From positions 1 through 21,283 of the forward strand of contig JBBQBQ010000032.1 of NCBI GenBank assembly GCA_038317685.1: a stretch of DNA of 21,283 bases. Direction: 5' to 3'. This DNA comes from JBBQBQ01 sp038317685 (GTDB lineage: Bacteria > Desulfobacterota > Desulfuromonadia > Desulfuromonadales > DDH964). The notes below the pieces were generated by a model. That model had not been told where the DNA came from. It did not search any database and saw nothing but the letters and a program-made list of their open reading frames with translations. A program made the position numbers and the translations under genes. This document shows, one piece after another, positions 1-6,852 of this stretch (position 1 is the first letter of the stretch; the number at the start of each line of letters is the position of its first letter).

Positions 1-1
1 G

Positions 2-352
2 ACAGAAGAGGAACTCGAAGAGGCCCAGCAACGACTGCTGCAGATGCGGCAGGGACTGCTGCGCGATGTCAAGGATGCCTTTACCGCCAGCCTGGAAATA
101 GGCCAGGACGGAGTCGCCGATATCGGTGACATGTCGGCCAATACTTACAGCCGCGATGTTCTGCTCAATCTCAGCGAAACCCAACGGCAGACGGTGCGCG
201 AGATCGATACCGCCCTGGAGCGCATCGCCATCGGCCAATACGGCATCTGTGTGCGCTGCGAAGAGGAAATCCCCCGGCGGCGGCTGGAAGTCAGACCTTT
301 TTCACGGTACTGCATCGACTGCAAGACCGACGTTGAAAAGTTTGGCGAGTAG
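2..352 (+). CDS. DksA/TraR family zinc-finger transcriptional regulator (5' end at window edge)
   Basis: Proteins of this family bind the RNA polymerase secondary channel and adjust initiation, in DksA together with ppGpp. The reading frame is open from base 2; base 1 (g) could be the last base of an ATG just outside the window, giving about 117 residues, which I infer but cannot see. The C-terminal part has a C4 zinc finger, CVRC, 17 residues, then CIDC, the DksA spacing. The N-terminal half is charged and heptad-like, fitting the family coiled coil. The tip region reads DIGDMSA, which keeps the DxxD pair of DksA but shifts the following Ala. An internal ATG at 44 is a less likely start because the upstream codons continue a good helix. 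The lapB-like gene follows after 42 bases and may be co-transcribed. Confidence 0.85.
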   Translation, partial: TEEELEEAQQRLLQMRQGLLRDVKDAFTASLEIGQDGVADIGDMSANTYSRDVLLNLSETQRQTVREIDTALERIAIGQYGICVRCEEEIPRRRLEVRPFSRYCIDCKTDVEKFGE

Positions 353-394
353 GAGACTCGCCGGCATTGCGGGCCTCTGCCCCGGGAGAAGACC

Positions 395-1777
395 ATGACC
401 CTCATGTCGTTCCTGCTGCTGATCATCCTGTTTCTGGCCTTCTTCCTTTACTTTGCAGGGCTCAACCCCCAAGCGCTTACCGTCTACTATTGGCCGCAGG
501 AGAGCATTACTCACTCGGTGGCATTGATTCTGGTCGGTTGTGTTCTGATCGGCCTCTTTATCGGCTACACCGTTCATCTCTATGGGACGGTCAGCCACAT
601 GCTCAAGCACTGGCATCGCGACCGGGCGGAGAAGAAGTCCCGGGAAGTTGCGGCCATCTATCGGGAAGGCGTCGGCCGGCTCCTCTCCGGGGACATCAAG
701 CGTGCCCACGGTCTGCTGCTGAAAGCCCTCGACCGTGATCCGAGCCGGGTCGACACCTATATCGCCATGGCCAACGTTCACCTCCATGAGGGGCATCCCG
801 AAGAGGCGATCGCGCAACTTCTCAAGGCCAAGAGCCTTGAACCGCGCAGCCTCGAAGTCCTCTTCAAGCTGGCCGCAACCTATGAGGAAACCGGCCAGGA
901 CGAGCCGGCCCTGCTGATCTATCAAAACCTCCTAACCATCGAAAGCGACAATCGCAAGGCCTTGCGCGGCCTGCGGGACCTGCAGATTCGTCACGACCGC
1001 TGGCAGGAGTCGCTGAACCTTCAGAAACGCATCCTCAAGGCCGGCCCCGGTGCCAACCGCCTCGAAGAAGAACAGCAGAAAGCCCTCTTTTTGAGGTATG
1101 AGGTCGCCCGGCAGGCTCTGGAAGCAGGGGAGATCGACCAGGCCAAGGGAGAACTCAAGGAGATCCTCAAACAGGCCCCCAGTTTTGTGCCGGCCAGGGT
1201 GACCCTCGGGGACGTTTACCGTCGCCAGCAGCGCCCGGCCGATGCGGTCCGGGTCTGGCAGGAAGGCTACATGCAGAACAACAAGAGCATCTTCCTGTCG
1301 CGCCTGGAAGATCTCTATATGGCCGAAGAGGATCCGGCCACCCTTCTTTCCCTCTTCCGCTCCTTCCTCCAGGCCCGCAGGGACGACCTGATCCTGCGGC
1401 TCTTCTTCGGCAAACTCTGTCTGCGCCTGGAGATGGTCGATGAAGCACTGGAACAGCTCTATACCATCGAGAGCACCGGTGTTGAGTCTCGTCAGCTGCA
1501 TTTGCTGCTGGCCGAAGCCCACCGCCGGCGCCACCGTTTCGAGGAAGCGATCCGGGAGTACCAACATGCCCTCGGTATCGATTCACGGCTCTCCATCGGT
1601 TACGTCTGTGATGTCTGCGAGGCGCCGGCCGGGCAATGGCAGAGCCGTTGCCCGGGGTGTGGCACCTGGGGAAGCTTCAGCCTCGCCGGTCGCAAAAGTA
1701 TTGTCGACGTACCGGCCGTCAACCTGCGCCCCATTCATCACGGTCAGAGGGAAGCATGGAACGAAGAGGAGGAATGA
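395..1777 (+). CDS. lapB: LapA/LapB-like membrane TPR protein with C-terminal rubredoxin-type zinc site
   Basis: Likely role: LPS assembly and control of LpxC turnover at the cytoplasmic face of the inner membrane, as for LapB (YciM). This 460-residue chain starts with two membrane helices (about residues 5-22 and 41-62). Between and after them come 'LNPQALTVYYWP' and a basic stretch, resembling the LapA (DUF1049) domain. TPR-like helical repeats follow (about 85-400), then a metal site C405-x2-C408, ten residues, C419-x2-C422 with the W/G pattern of the LapB rubredoxin-like domain. In E. coli LapA is a separate two-helix protein and LapB has one helix, so this looks like a fusion. The start ATG has GGGAGAAG just upstream. 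The stop overlaps the gpmI start (ATGA), suggesting translational coupling. TPR and zinc-site calls are firm; the LapA assignment rests on topology and short similarity. Confidence 0.8.
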   Translation: MTLMSFLLLIILFLAFFLYFAGLNPQALTVYYWPQESITHSVALILVGCVLIGLFIGYTVHLYGTVSHMLKHWHRDRAEKKSREVAAIYREGVGRLLSGDIKRAHGLLLKALDRDPSRVDTYIAMANVHLHEGHPEEAIAQLLKAKSLEPRSLEVLFKLAATYEETGQDEPALLIYQNLLTIESDNRKALRGLRDLQIRHDRWQESLNLQKRILKAGPGANRLEEEQQKALFLRYEVARQALEAGEIDQAKGELKEILKQAPSFVPARVTLGDVYRRQQRPADAVRVWQEGYMQNNKSIFLSRLEDLYMAEEDPATLLSLFRSFLQARRDDLILRLFFGKLCLRLEMVDEALEQLYTIESTGVESRQLHLLLAEAHRRRHRFEEAIREYQHALGIDSRLSIGYVCDVCEAPAGQWQSRCPGCGTWGSFSLAGRKSIVDVPAVNLRPIHHGQREAWNEEEE

Positions 1778-3309
1778 AGGGTCCGGTCGCGCTGGTCATC
1801 CTCGACGGCTGGGGGCTCAGCAGTCGCTGTGACAACAATGCGGTCTGCCTCGCCCAAACCCCGCGCCTTGATGCTCTGTTCCGGGAATTTCCGCACACCC
1901 GGATCGGAGCCTCGGGGGGGGATGTCGGACTGCCGGAAGGACAGATGGGCAACTCGGAGGTCGGGCACCTCAATATCGGCGCCGGTCGAATCATCTACCA
2001 GGAGTTGACCCGGGTCAGCAAGAGTATCGTCGACGGCGATTTCTTCACTAATCCGGTCTTCGCCACCGCTCTCGCCAAACTCCGAAAAAACGGCGGCAAG
2101 CTGCACCTGATGGGTCTGCTCTCCGATGGCGGAGTCCATTCCCACATCAACCACCTTTACGCCTTCCTCGACCTCGCCAAACGTCAAGGGATCGGCGAGG
2201 TCTGTATCCATGCGTTTCTCGATGGGCGGGATACCCCGCCCAGAAGCGGGGCCGGTTATCTGGCTCAACTCGAAGCCAGGCTACAGGAACTCGCGCTCGG
2301 GCGGGTGGCGACGGTCATGGGCCGCTACTACGCCATGGACCGGGACAACCGTTGGGAGCGGGTGGAGCGTGCCTACCAGGCCATGGTCGGCGGAGTCGGC
2401 GACCGGGCCGCTTCGAGCGCCGCGGCCATCGAGACCGCCTATGCCGCCGGTCAGAATGACGAGTTCGTCACCCCGCAAATCATCGTTCCCGCCGGCTGTG
2501 AGCCGGCCACGGTCAACGACGGCGACGCCATCATCTTCTTCAACTTCCGTTCCGATCGCGCCCGGGAGATCACCCGGGCTTTCACAGAAAAAGACTTTTC
2601 CGGATTCGGCCGTCCCCGACCGCTCCAACTGGCCGCCTATGTCTGCCTGACCGAGTACGACGCGACTTTCGACCTGCCGATCGCCTACCCTGCCGAAACC
2701 TATCGACAGTTGTTGGGTGAGGTGGCGGCAAACGCCGGCCTGCGGCAGCTGCGCATCGCCGAGACCGAGAAGTACGCGCACGTCACCTTCTTTTTCAATG
2801 GCGGCAGCGAAGTCCCCTTCCCGGGCGAGGATAGGGTCCTGATCCCCTCCCCCAAGAACGTGGCCACCTACGATCTACAGCCGGCCATGAGCGCTCCGGA
2901 GGTCACCGACGAGGCAGTGCGGCGCATCGCCTCCGGCCGCTACCAACTGATCGTCCTCAATTTTGCCAACCCCGACATGGTCGGTCATACAGGCATTTTG
3001 CCGGCCGCGATCAGCGCCATGGAAACGGTGGACGCCTGCGTCGGCCGGGTGGTGGAGGCGGTTCTCGCCGCAGGGGGCGCCATCCTCATCACCGCCGACC
3101 ATGGCAACTGCGAGAAGATGAGCGATGATCAGGGGGAGCCATTTACCGCCCATACCTCCAATCCGGTGCCCCTTCTTTTGGTCGATCCCCTGCGCCGCAC
3201 GGTAGTCCTCCGAAAGGGCGGCATCCTCGCCGACCTGGCACCAACCCTGTTGACGCTGCTGGGACTTCCTCAGCCGTCGGAAATGACCGGCACTACCCTG
3301 CTCGCCTGA
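1774..3309 (+). CDS. gpmI: 2,3-bisphosphoglycerate-independent phosphoglycerate mutase
   Basis: Cytoplasmic Mn-dependent enzyme interconverting 3- and 2-phosphoglycerate in glycolysis and gluconeogenesis. The 511 residues match the usual family length. Visible motifs: LDGWG with metal ligand D11, GNSEVGHLNIGAGR with the phosphorylated serine S61, DGRDTPP in the transferase domain, FANPDMVGHTG and TADHGNCE with the Asp/His metal ligands of the alkaline-phosphatase-like domain. I chose ATG 1774 because GAGGAGGA lies directly upstream and the length fits. The frame is open further upstream (in-frame ATGs at 1636 and 1756), but those bases encode the LapB-like C-terminus in another frame. The ATG overlaps the preceding TGA by two bases. 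The ComF gene follows after 45 bases. Confidence 0.97.
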   Translation: MKGPVALVILDGWGLSSRCDNNAVCLAQTPRLDALFREFPHTRIGASGGDVGLPEGQMGNSEVGHLNIGAGRIIYQELTRVSKSIVDGDFFTNPVFATALAKLRKNGGKLHLMGLLSDGGVHSHINHLYAFLDLAKRQGIGEVCIHAFLDGRDTPPRSGAGYLAQLEARLQELALGRVATVMGRYYAMDRDNRWERVERAYQAMVGGVGDRAASSAAAIETAYAAGQNDEFVTPQIIVPAGCEPATVNDGDAIIFFNFRSDRAREITRAFTEKDFSGFGRPRPLQLAAYVCLTEYDATFDLPIAYPAETYRQLLGEVAANAGLRQLRIAETEKYAHVTFFFNGGSEVPFPGEDRVLIPSPKNVATYDLQPAMSAPEVTDEAVRRIASGRYQLIVLNFANPDMVGHTGILPAAISAMETVDACVGRVVEAVLAAGGAILITADHGNCEKMSDDQGEPFTAHTSNPVPLLLVDPLRRTVVLRKGGILADLAPTLLTLLGLPQPSEMTGTTLLA

Positions 3310-3354
3310 CCAGCCGCCGCTCTGCCGCCGGCCATCTCACCCGGAGGGGGATCC

Positions 3355-4122
3355 ATGAGACTTGTGGCACCTTTGCGCCATGCGGTCGGCGAACTGCTGC
3401 AACTGCTGCTGCCGCCGGCCTGTCCCCTGTGCGGGCAGCTCCTCCCTCCCGGTCACATTACAAGTTTCTGTCCGGCCTGCCGCAAAGACCTGCCGCCACT
3501 GGTTCCACCCGCTTGCCGTCGCTGTGCTCTCCCCTTCGCGACCATCAATGGGGATCTGCACCTTTGCGAAACCTGCCTCCGGGAAGAATCACCGGCCTTT
3601 GCCCGGGTGCATGCCGCCGGTCTCTACCATGGACTGTTGCGCGAGGCGGTGCATCGCTTCAAATACCGCGGGGAGGTCGGCCTCGACCAACCGCTGGGAC
3701 GACTTCTGGCGGAACGCCTGACGGCCCCGAAAACGGCACTGCTGGTGCCGGTACCGCTCCACACCCGTCGTTTGCGAGAACGCAGTTACAACCAGTCGCT
3801 GCTGCTGGCCAGAGTCCTCAGCCAGGCTCTGGGTCTGCCGGTGGCCCCGACTCTGCTGCAACGGACCAGGGAAACACCGCCGCAGCAGGGACTGCCTGCC
3901 TCAGTCCGGCGCCGTAACCTGCAGGGAGCCTTTGCCTTGGCGGCCAACCCGGCCGGTCGCCAAATCCTGCTGGTCGATGACGTGATGACCACCGGCAGCA
4001 CGGTGCGGGAATGCGCCCGCGTCCTTTGCGCCGGGGACGCAGCCGGGGTGGAGGTCGCGATTGTCGCCCGGGCCGGCCGCTTGACCTTCAACCCGGCCGC
4101 TGACCCAAACGCTGATTGTTAG
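3355..4122 (+). CDS. comF: ComF family phosphoribosyltransferase-like protein
   Basis: ComF proteins (GntX in E. coli) are needed for DNA uptake or use of exogenous DNA in some bacteria; the exact reaction is unknown. The 255-residue protein has two cysteine-pair zinc sites at the N-terminus (C23/C26 with C39/C42, and C54/C57 with C71/C74). It then has 'FKYRGE', 'VPVPLHTRRLRERSYNQ' and the PRPP loop ILLVDDVMTTGST (D208, D209, T212-T216), all hallmarks of the family. GGAGGGGG lies eight bases before the ATG. No other competence gene is visible nearby. It is the last gene of the run from the left edge; a new promoter appears right at its 3' end. Confidence 0.93.
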   Translation: MRLVAPLRHAVGELLQLLLPPACPLCGQLLPPGHITSFCPACRKDLPPLVPPACRRCALPFATINGDLHLCETCLREESPAFARVHAAGLYHGLLREAVHRFKYRGEVGLDQPLGRLLAERLTAPKTALLVPVPLHTRRLRERSYNQSLLLARVLSQALGLPVAPTLLQRTRETPPQQGLPASVRRRNLQGAFALAANPAGRQILLVDDVMTTGSTVRECARVLCAGDAAGVEVAIVARAGRLTFNPAADPNADC

Positions 4123-4129
4123 CTATAAT
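4100..4129 (+). promoter_or_regulatory. Predicted sigma-70 promoter for the histidine kinase gene
   Basis: A perfect TATAAT (4124-4129) begins two bases after the comF stop. CTGACC (4100-4105, four of six to TTGACA) lies 18 bases upstream, inside comF. Transcription would begin near 4136 and give a leader of about 29 bases. The TATAAT is preceded by GC, as in other candidate promoters here. Confidence 0.5.
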
Positions 4130-4164
4130 ACTCGGGTTTTGAAAGTTCTTTCATCGGAGGTTGC

Positions 4165-5646
4165 ATGTCCCGATTCAACCAGGAACTCCTCGCCAGCCTC
4201 TCCCTGGAAAAAGTACTGAAGACGGTGCCGAGCGGCCTGTTCGTGGTCGATCTGGAGCAACGCATTCTTTCCTGGAACAGCGAAGCAGAGCGCATCACCG
4301 GCTATCAGGCCTCTGAGGTTCTCGGACGCCACTGTTCCTTCCTCGCCGGCATCCCCTGTGGCCGGGGCTGCGGACTCTTCGATCCGTCCCTGCCCAAGCC
4401 GATCATCGGCGTCGCCTGTTCGATCCGCGGCAAGGACGGGCAACAGATCCATCTCACCAAAAACGTCGACTACCTGCGCGACCAGTCCGGAAACATCATC
4501 GGCGCCATCGAATCCTTCGCCGACGTCACCTCGCGTCGCCGTCTTGAGGTTCGCCTGCGGCTGCAATCCCGGCAATTGGAGCGGACCGTCCGGCAACGCA
4601 CCCGACAGTTGGAGGACGAGCAGGCACGGCTGCGCACCGTCTTCGACACCATGGCTGATTTCGCCTATATCTCCGGCCCCGATTTCCAGATCCACTTCAT
4701 CAACCGGGCGATGTCCGAAGTCTTCGGCGAAACCACCCGCGACCTGTGCTATGAAGTTTTCCACAACTTTTCGGCGCCTTGTTCTTGGTGTCCCATGCCC
4801 CGGGTGCTGGCCGGAGAAACCGTCCAGGACGAACGGTTCTTCGCGAAGAACCACCGCACCTACGAGATCATCCACACCCCCCTGCCCGTCTCCGACGGCC
4901 AATTTCTGAAGCTCGCCGTCCACCGCGACATCACCGCCCGTAAAGAAGCCGAGGAGAAGTTGCTGGAAGCAAACCGGGAACTCGACGCCTTCGTCTACAC
5001 CGTCTCCCATGATTTGCGCAGCCCCTTGACTCCTATTATCGGTTTCGCCGAATTCCTCCAGGAAGAGTATCGCGCTCGCCTTGACTCTCAAGGTCTCGAA
5101 CTTCTTGGGGAAATCGAAACCCAGGGGCACAAGATGCTGGCCCTTCTGGAAGACCTTCTCTCCCTGTCCCGGGTCGGTCGGATCCCGCTCCCGGACGCCC
5201 CGGTCCCCCTCTTCCCGGTTCTGCGCGAAGTCCTTGACCACCACAGCCAGGAGATCAACCGACTGCAACTGGTGATCACCGTTGGCGACCTCCCTGCCCT
5301 GGCCGTGCCAGAGACACTCCTTTCCGAACTCTTCTCCAATCTGATCGGGAACGCGATCCGCTATGCCGCCGCCCCTCAAGGCCGGATCGAGGTTGGGAGT
5401 ATCGGAACCGCGGATCCGATCTGCCTGTTCGTCCGCGACCACGGCCCGGGAATCCCCGAAGAGGAACGTCAAAAGATCTTTGATCCCTTCTATCGCGGCT
5501 CAACCGCCGGGAAAACCCCGGGAACCGGCATCGGCCTGGCCACGGTCCGCAAGATCGTCCGTCTCTACGGGGGCCGCACCTGGGTCGAGGAGACCCCCGG
5601 AGGTGGCGCATCCTTCTGGATCGAATTCCCCTCCTTCGCCGATTAA
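4165..5646 (+). CDS. Cytoplasmic two-PAS sensor histidine kinase
   Basis: A 493-residue kinase with no membrane segment or signal peptide, so it should sense an internal cue. Order: PAS domain (about 12-125), coiled-coil linker (125-155), second PAS (155-260), short coiled coil, HisKA with phospho-acceptor H282 in SHDLRSP, then the HATPase domain. The ATPase carries an N-box around N392-N396, a G1 box DHGPG at 425-429, an F-box FDPFYRG and a G2 box GTGIG at 453-457. All catalytic elements are present. Both PAS domains carry cysteines (C57, C65, C69, C85; C206-x2-C209), which might bind metal or respond to redox; that is inference. The start has CGGAGG seven bases upstream. No response regulator is adjacent, so it is an orphan kinase whose partner lies elsewhere. 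Confidence 0.93.
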   Translation: MSRFNQELLASLSLEKVLKTVPSGLFVVDLEQRILSWNSEAERITGYQASEVLGRHCSFLAGIPCGRGCGLFDPSLPKPIIGVACSIRGKDGQQIHLTKNVDYLRDQSGNIIGAIESFADVTSRRRLEVRLRLQSRQLERTVRQRTRQLEDEQARLRTVFDTMADFAYISGPDFQIHFINRAMSEVFGETTRDLCYEVFHNFSAPCSWCPMPRVLAGETVQDERFFAKNHRTYEIIHTPLPVSDGQFLKLAVHRDITARKEAEEKLLEANRELDAFVYTVSHDLRSPLTPIIGFAEFLQEEYRARLDSQGLELLGEIETQGHKMLALLEDLLSLSRVGRIPLPDAPVPLFPVLREVLDHHSQEINRLQLVITVGDLPALAVPETLLSELFSNLIGNAIRYAAAPQGRIEVGSIGTADPICLFVRDHGPGIPEEERQKIFDPFYRGSTAGKTPGTGIGLATVRKIVRLYGGRTWVEETPGGGASFWIEFPSFAD

Positions 5647-5693
5647 TCCGATTGCCGCGCGATCCCACAGCCGCGGACCGCTCGTCCGACTGT

Positions 5694-5711
5694 CGATTGC
5701 TGCGGCAATCG
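5694..5711 (+). other. Short perfect hairpin downstream of the kinase gene
   Basis: CGATTGC, loop TGCG, GCAATCG form a seven-pair stem with a four-base loop, 48 bases after the kinase stop. A T-rich patch (GTCTCTTTC) comes only about a dozen bases later, so it is at best a weak terminator or an RNA-stability element. The rest of the 143-base gap up to the small ORF shows nothing further that I recognise. Confidence 0.3.
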
Positions 5712-5789
5712 CCGTGGGCAATCGTCTCTTTCGGAGGTATTCCTAGGGCCATGTATGGTCGCCCCTCGAACCCAAAGAAGGAGGAGAAG

Positions 5790-5975
5790 ATGTGTGCCCG
5801 GACCGGAACCCCTATCCCACGCCCGCCCCGACCAGCCTATACCCCCTGCAATTGGAACAGCCTCAGCAGTGAAGAACAGCGCTGTCAAATTCGTGATTTG
5901 ATCGGCAGCCCCTACTGGTTGGTCCTCCCGGTCGATATTCAGGAACGTTTCCTCGACCTTTACAGTAACGACTGA
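5790..5975 (+). CDS. Small protein of unknown function (61 aa)
   Basis: I do not recognise a family. The ATG at 5790 is preceded by AAGGAGGA (5778-5785) at good spacing, one of the strongest ribosome binding sites in the window, which is the main reason to call it real. The frame extends upstream to 5652, but that part lacks a binding site. The product begins with a Pro/Arg-rich stretch (residues 4-16) with three cysteines in the whole protein. Its C-terminal half looks like two amphipathic helices (LSSEEQRCQIRDLIG and VLPVDIQERFLDLY). No signal peptide or membrane helix is evident, so it is likely cytosolic. It stands alone between the kinase gene and the glycosylase gene, both on the same strand. 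Confidence 0.6.
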   Translation: MCARTGTPIPRPPRPAYTPCNWNSLSSEEQRCQIRDLIGSPYWLVLPVDIQERFLDLYSND

Positions 5976-6009
5976 CCGAAGTTCCTTTTGCCTGAGGGTT
6001 TTCGATTCG

Positions 6010-6039
6010 TTGCCCTGACCTCGCCAAGCGTGCTAACAA
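6010..6039 (+). promoter_or_regulatory. Candidate extended -10 promoter giving a leaderless mRNA
   Basis: TGC-TAACAA (6031-6039) resembles an extended -10 element, with TTGCCC (6010-6015, four of six) 18 bases upstream. Its predicted transcription start is at or next to the ATG at 6047, which has no Shine-Dalgarno sequence. Assignment is by eye. Confidence 0.35.
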
Positions 6040-6046
6040 TGACGGC

Positions 6047-6754
6047 ATGAGCCGTAACTCCCGCACCGGTCAGTTCCCACCGCCCGACCTGCCGAACACG
6101 GCGCGCCTGATGGCCATTTTCAAGGGTCTCCACGGCCACTTCGGGCCCCGCCACTGGTGGCCGGCCGAGACCCCCTTCGAGGTCGTGGTCGGCGCGATCC
6201 TGACCCAGAACACCGCCTGGTGTAACGTCGAATACGCCATCGTCAACCTGCGCACCGGGGGAGCCCTCACCCCCGCGGCACTTCTGGCAATGGAACGCAG
6301 CGCATTGGAAGCCCTGGTCCGTCCTGCAGGCTACTTCCGCCAGAAGGCCGCTCGCCTGCAGGGATTCGCCGGTTATCTCCAGCGACAGCATCACGGCAAC
6401 CTCCAAGGATGGCTCAGCCAGCCCCTGGCAGGAGTGCGGACGGAACTTTTGACCCTCCCCGGCATCGGCCCGGAGACAGCCGATTCGATTCTTCTTTACG
6501 CCGGTAATCGCCCCACCTTTGTCGTCGATGCCTACACGCGACGCCTTTTTGGCCGGCTCCACTTCATGATCGGTTCCGAGCCGTACGACCAGATTCGCGC
6601 CCTCTTCATGGATGCCCTCCCCGCCGATGCGGCCCTGTTCAATGAATTCCATGCGCTGATCGTGCAGGAGTGCAAAACCTTCTGCCGAAAAACGCCGCGC
6701 TGTCTTTCTTGTCCACTCCACCAACTCTGCCCAAGCGCCCTCTTTTCGAACTGA
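6047..6754 (+). CDS. Endonuclease III-fold DNA glycosylase with Fe-S motif, catalytic lysine replaced
   Basis: A base-excision-repair glycosylase of the HhH-GPD superfamily, 235 residues. ILTQNTAW is the family's N-terminal signature. The helix-hairpin-helix LPGIGPETA is followed by the catalytic aspartate D161 in VVDAYTRR. The C-terminus carries C213-x5-C219-x2-C222-x5-C228, a [4Fe-4S] motif one residue shorter than the usual C-x6-C-x2-C-x5-C, with an extra C209. The lysine that makes E. coli endonuclease III a lyase (GRKTA) is Glu143 here (GPETA). That suggests a monofunctional glycosylase, like the MagIII 3-methyladenine glycosylases, so I do not call it nth. The ATG at 6047 lacks a ribosome binding site; the next in-frame ATG (6110) would cut the N-terminal helix. 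Confidence 0.88.
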   Translation: MSRNSRTGQFPPPDLPNTARLMAIFKGLHGHFGPRHWWPAETPFEVVVGAILTQNTAWCNVEYAIVNLRTGGALTPAALLAMERSALEALVRPAGYFRQKAARLQGFAGYLQRQHHGNLQGWLSQPLAGVRTELLTLPGIGPETADSILLYAGNRPTFVVDAYTRRLFGRLHFMIGSEPYDQIRALFMDALPADAALFNEFHALIVQECKTFCRKTPRCLSCPLHQLCPSALFSN

Positions 6755-6792
6755 AAAGACTGCGGTGCTGCTCACATCCGCGCGTCAGCGGC

Positions 6793-6798
6793 TACAAT
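6793..6798 (+). promoter_or_regulatory. Possible -10 element upstream of the gapN-like gene
   Basis: TACAAT (five of six to consensus), preceded by GC, lies in the 98-base gap before the aldehyde dehydrogenase gene and would give a leader of roughly 48 bases. I see no convincing -35 partner. Confidence 0.25.
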
Positions 6799-6852
6799 TG
6801 GAAGCGGAACGGGATTATCCCCTTCCCCGACCCGCTCCCTCTGGAGGTTGCC

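Noticed and set aside
1636..1773. Longer N-terminus for phosphoglycerate mutase
   Set aside because: These codons overlap the conserved rubredoxin-like end of the LapB-like protein in another frame, and the length and ribosome binding site favour 1774.
4123..5472. A 449-codon open frame opposite the histidine kinase
   Set aside because: The kinase frame carries complete catalytic motifs; the opposite frame is a composition shadow without a ribosome binding site or known domain.
5694..5711. Hairpin after the kinase as a strong terminator
   Set aside because: No T-run follows the stem directly, so only a weak structural note is kept.
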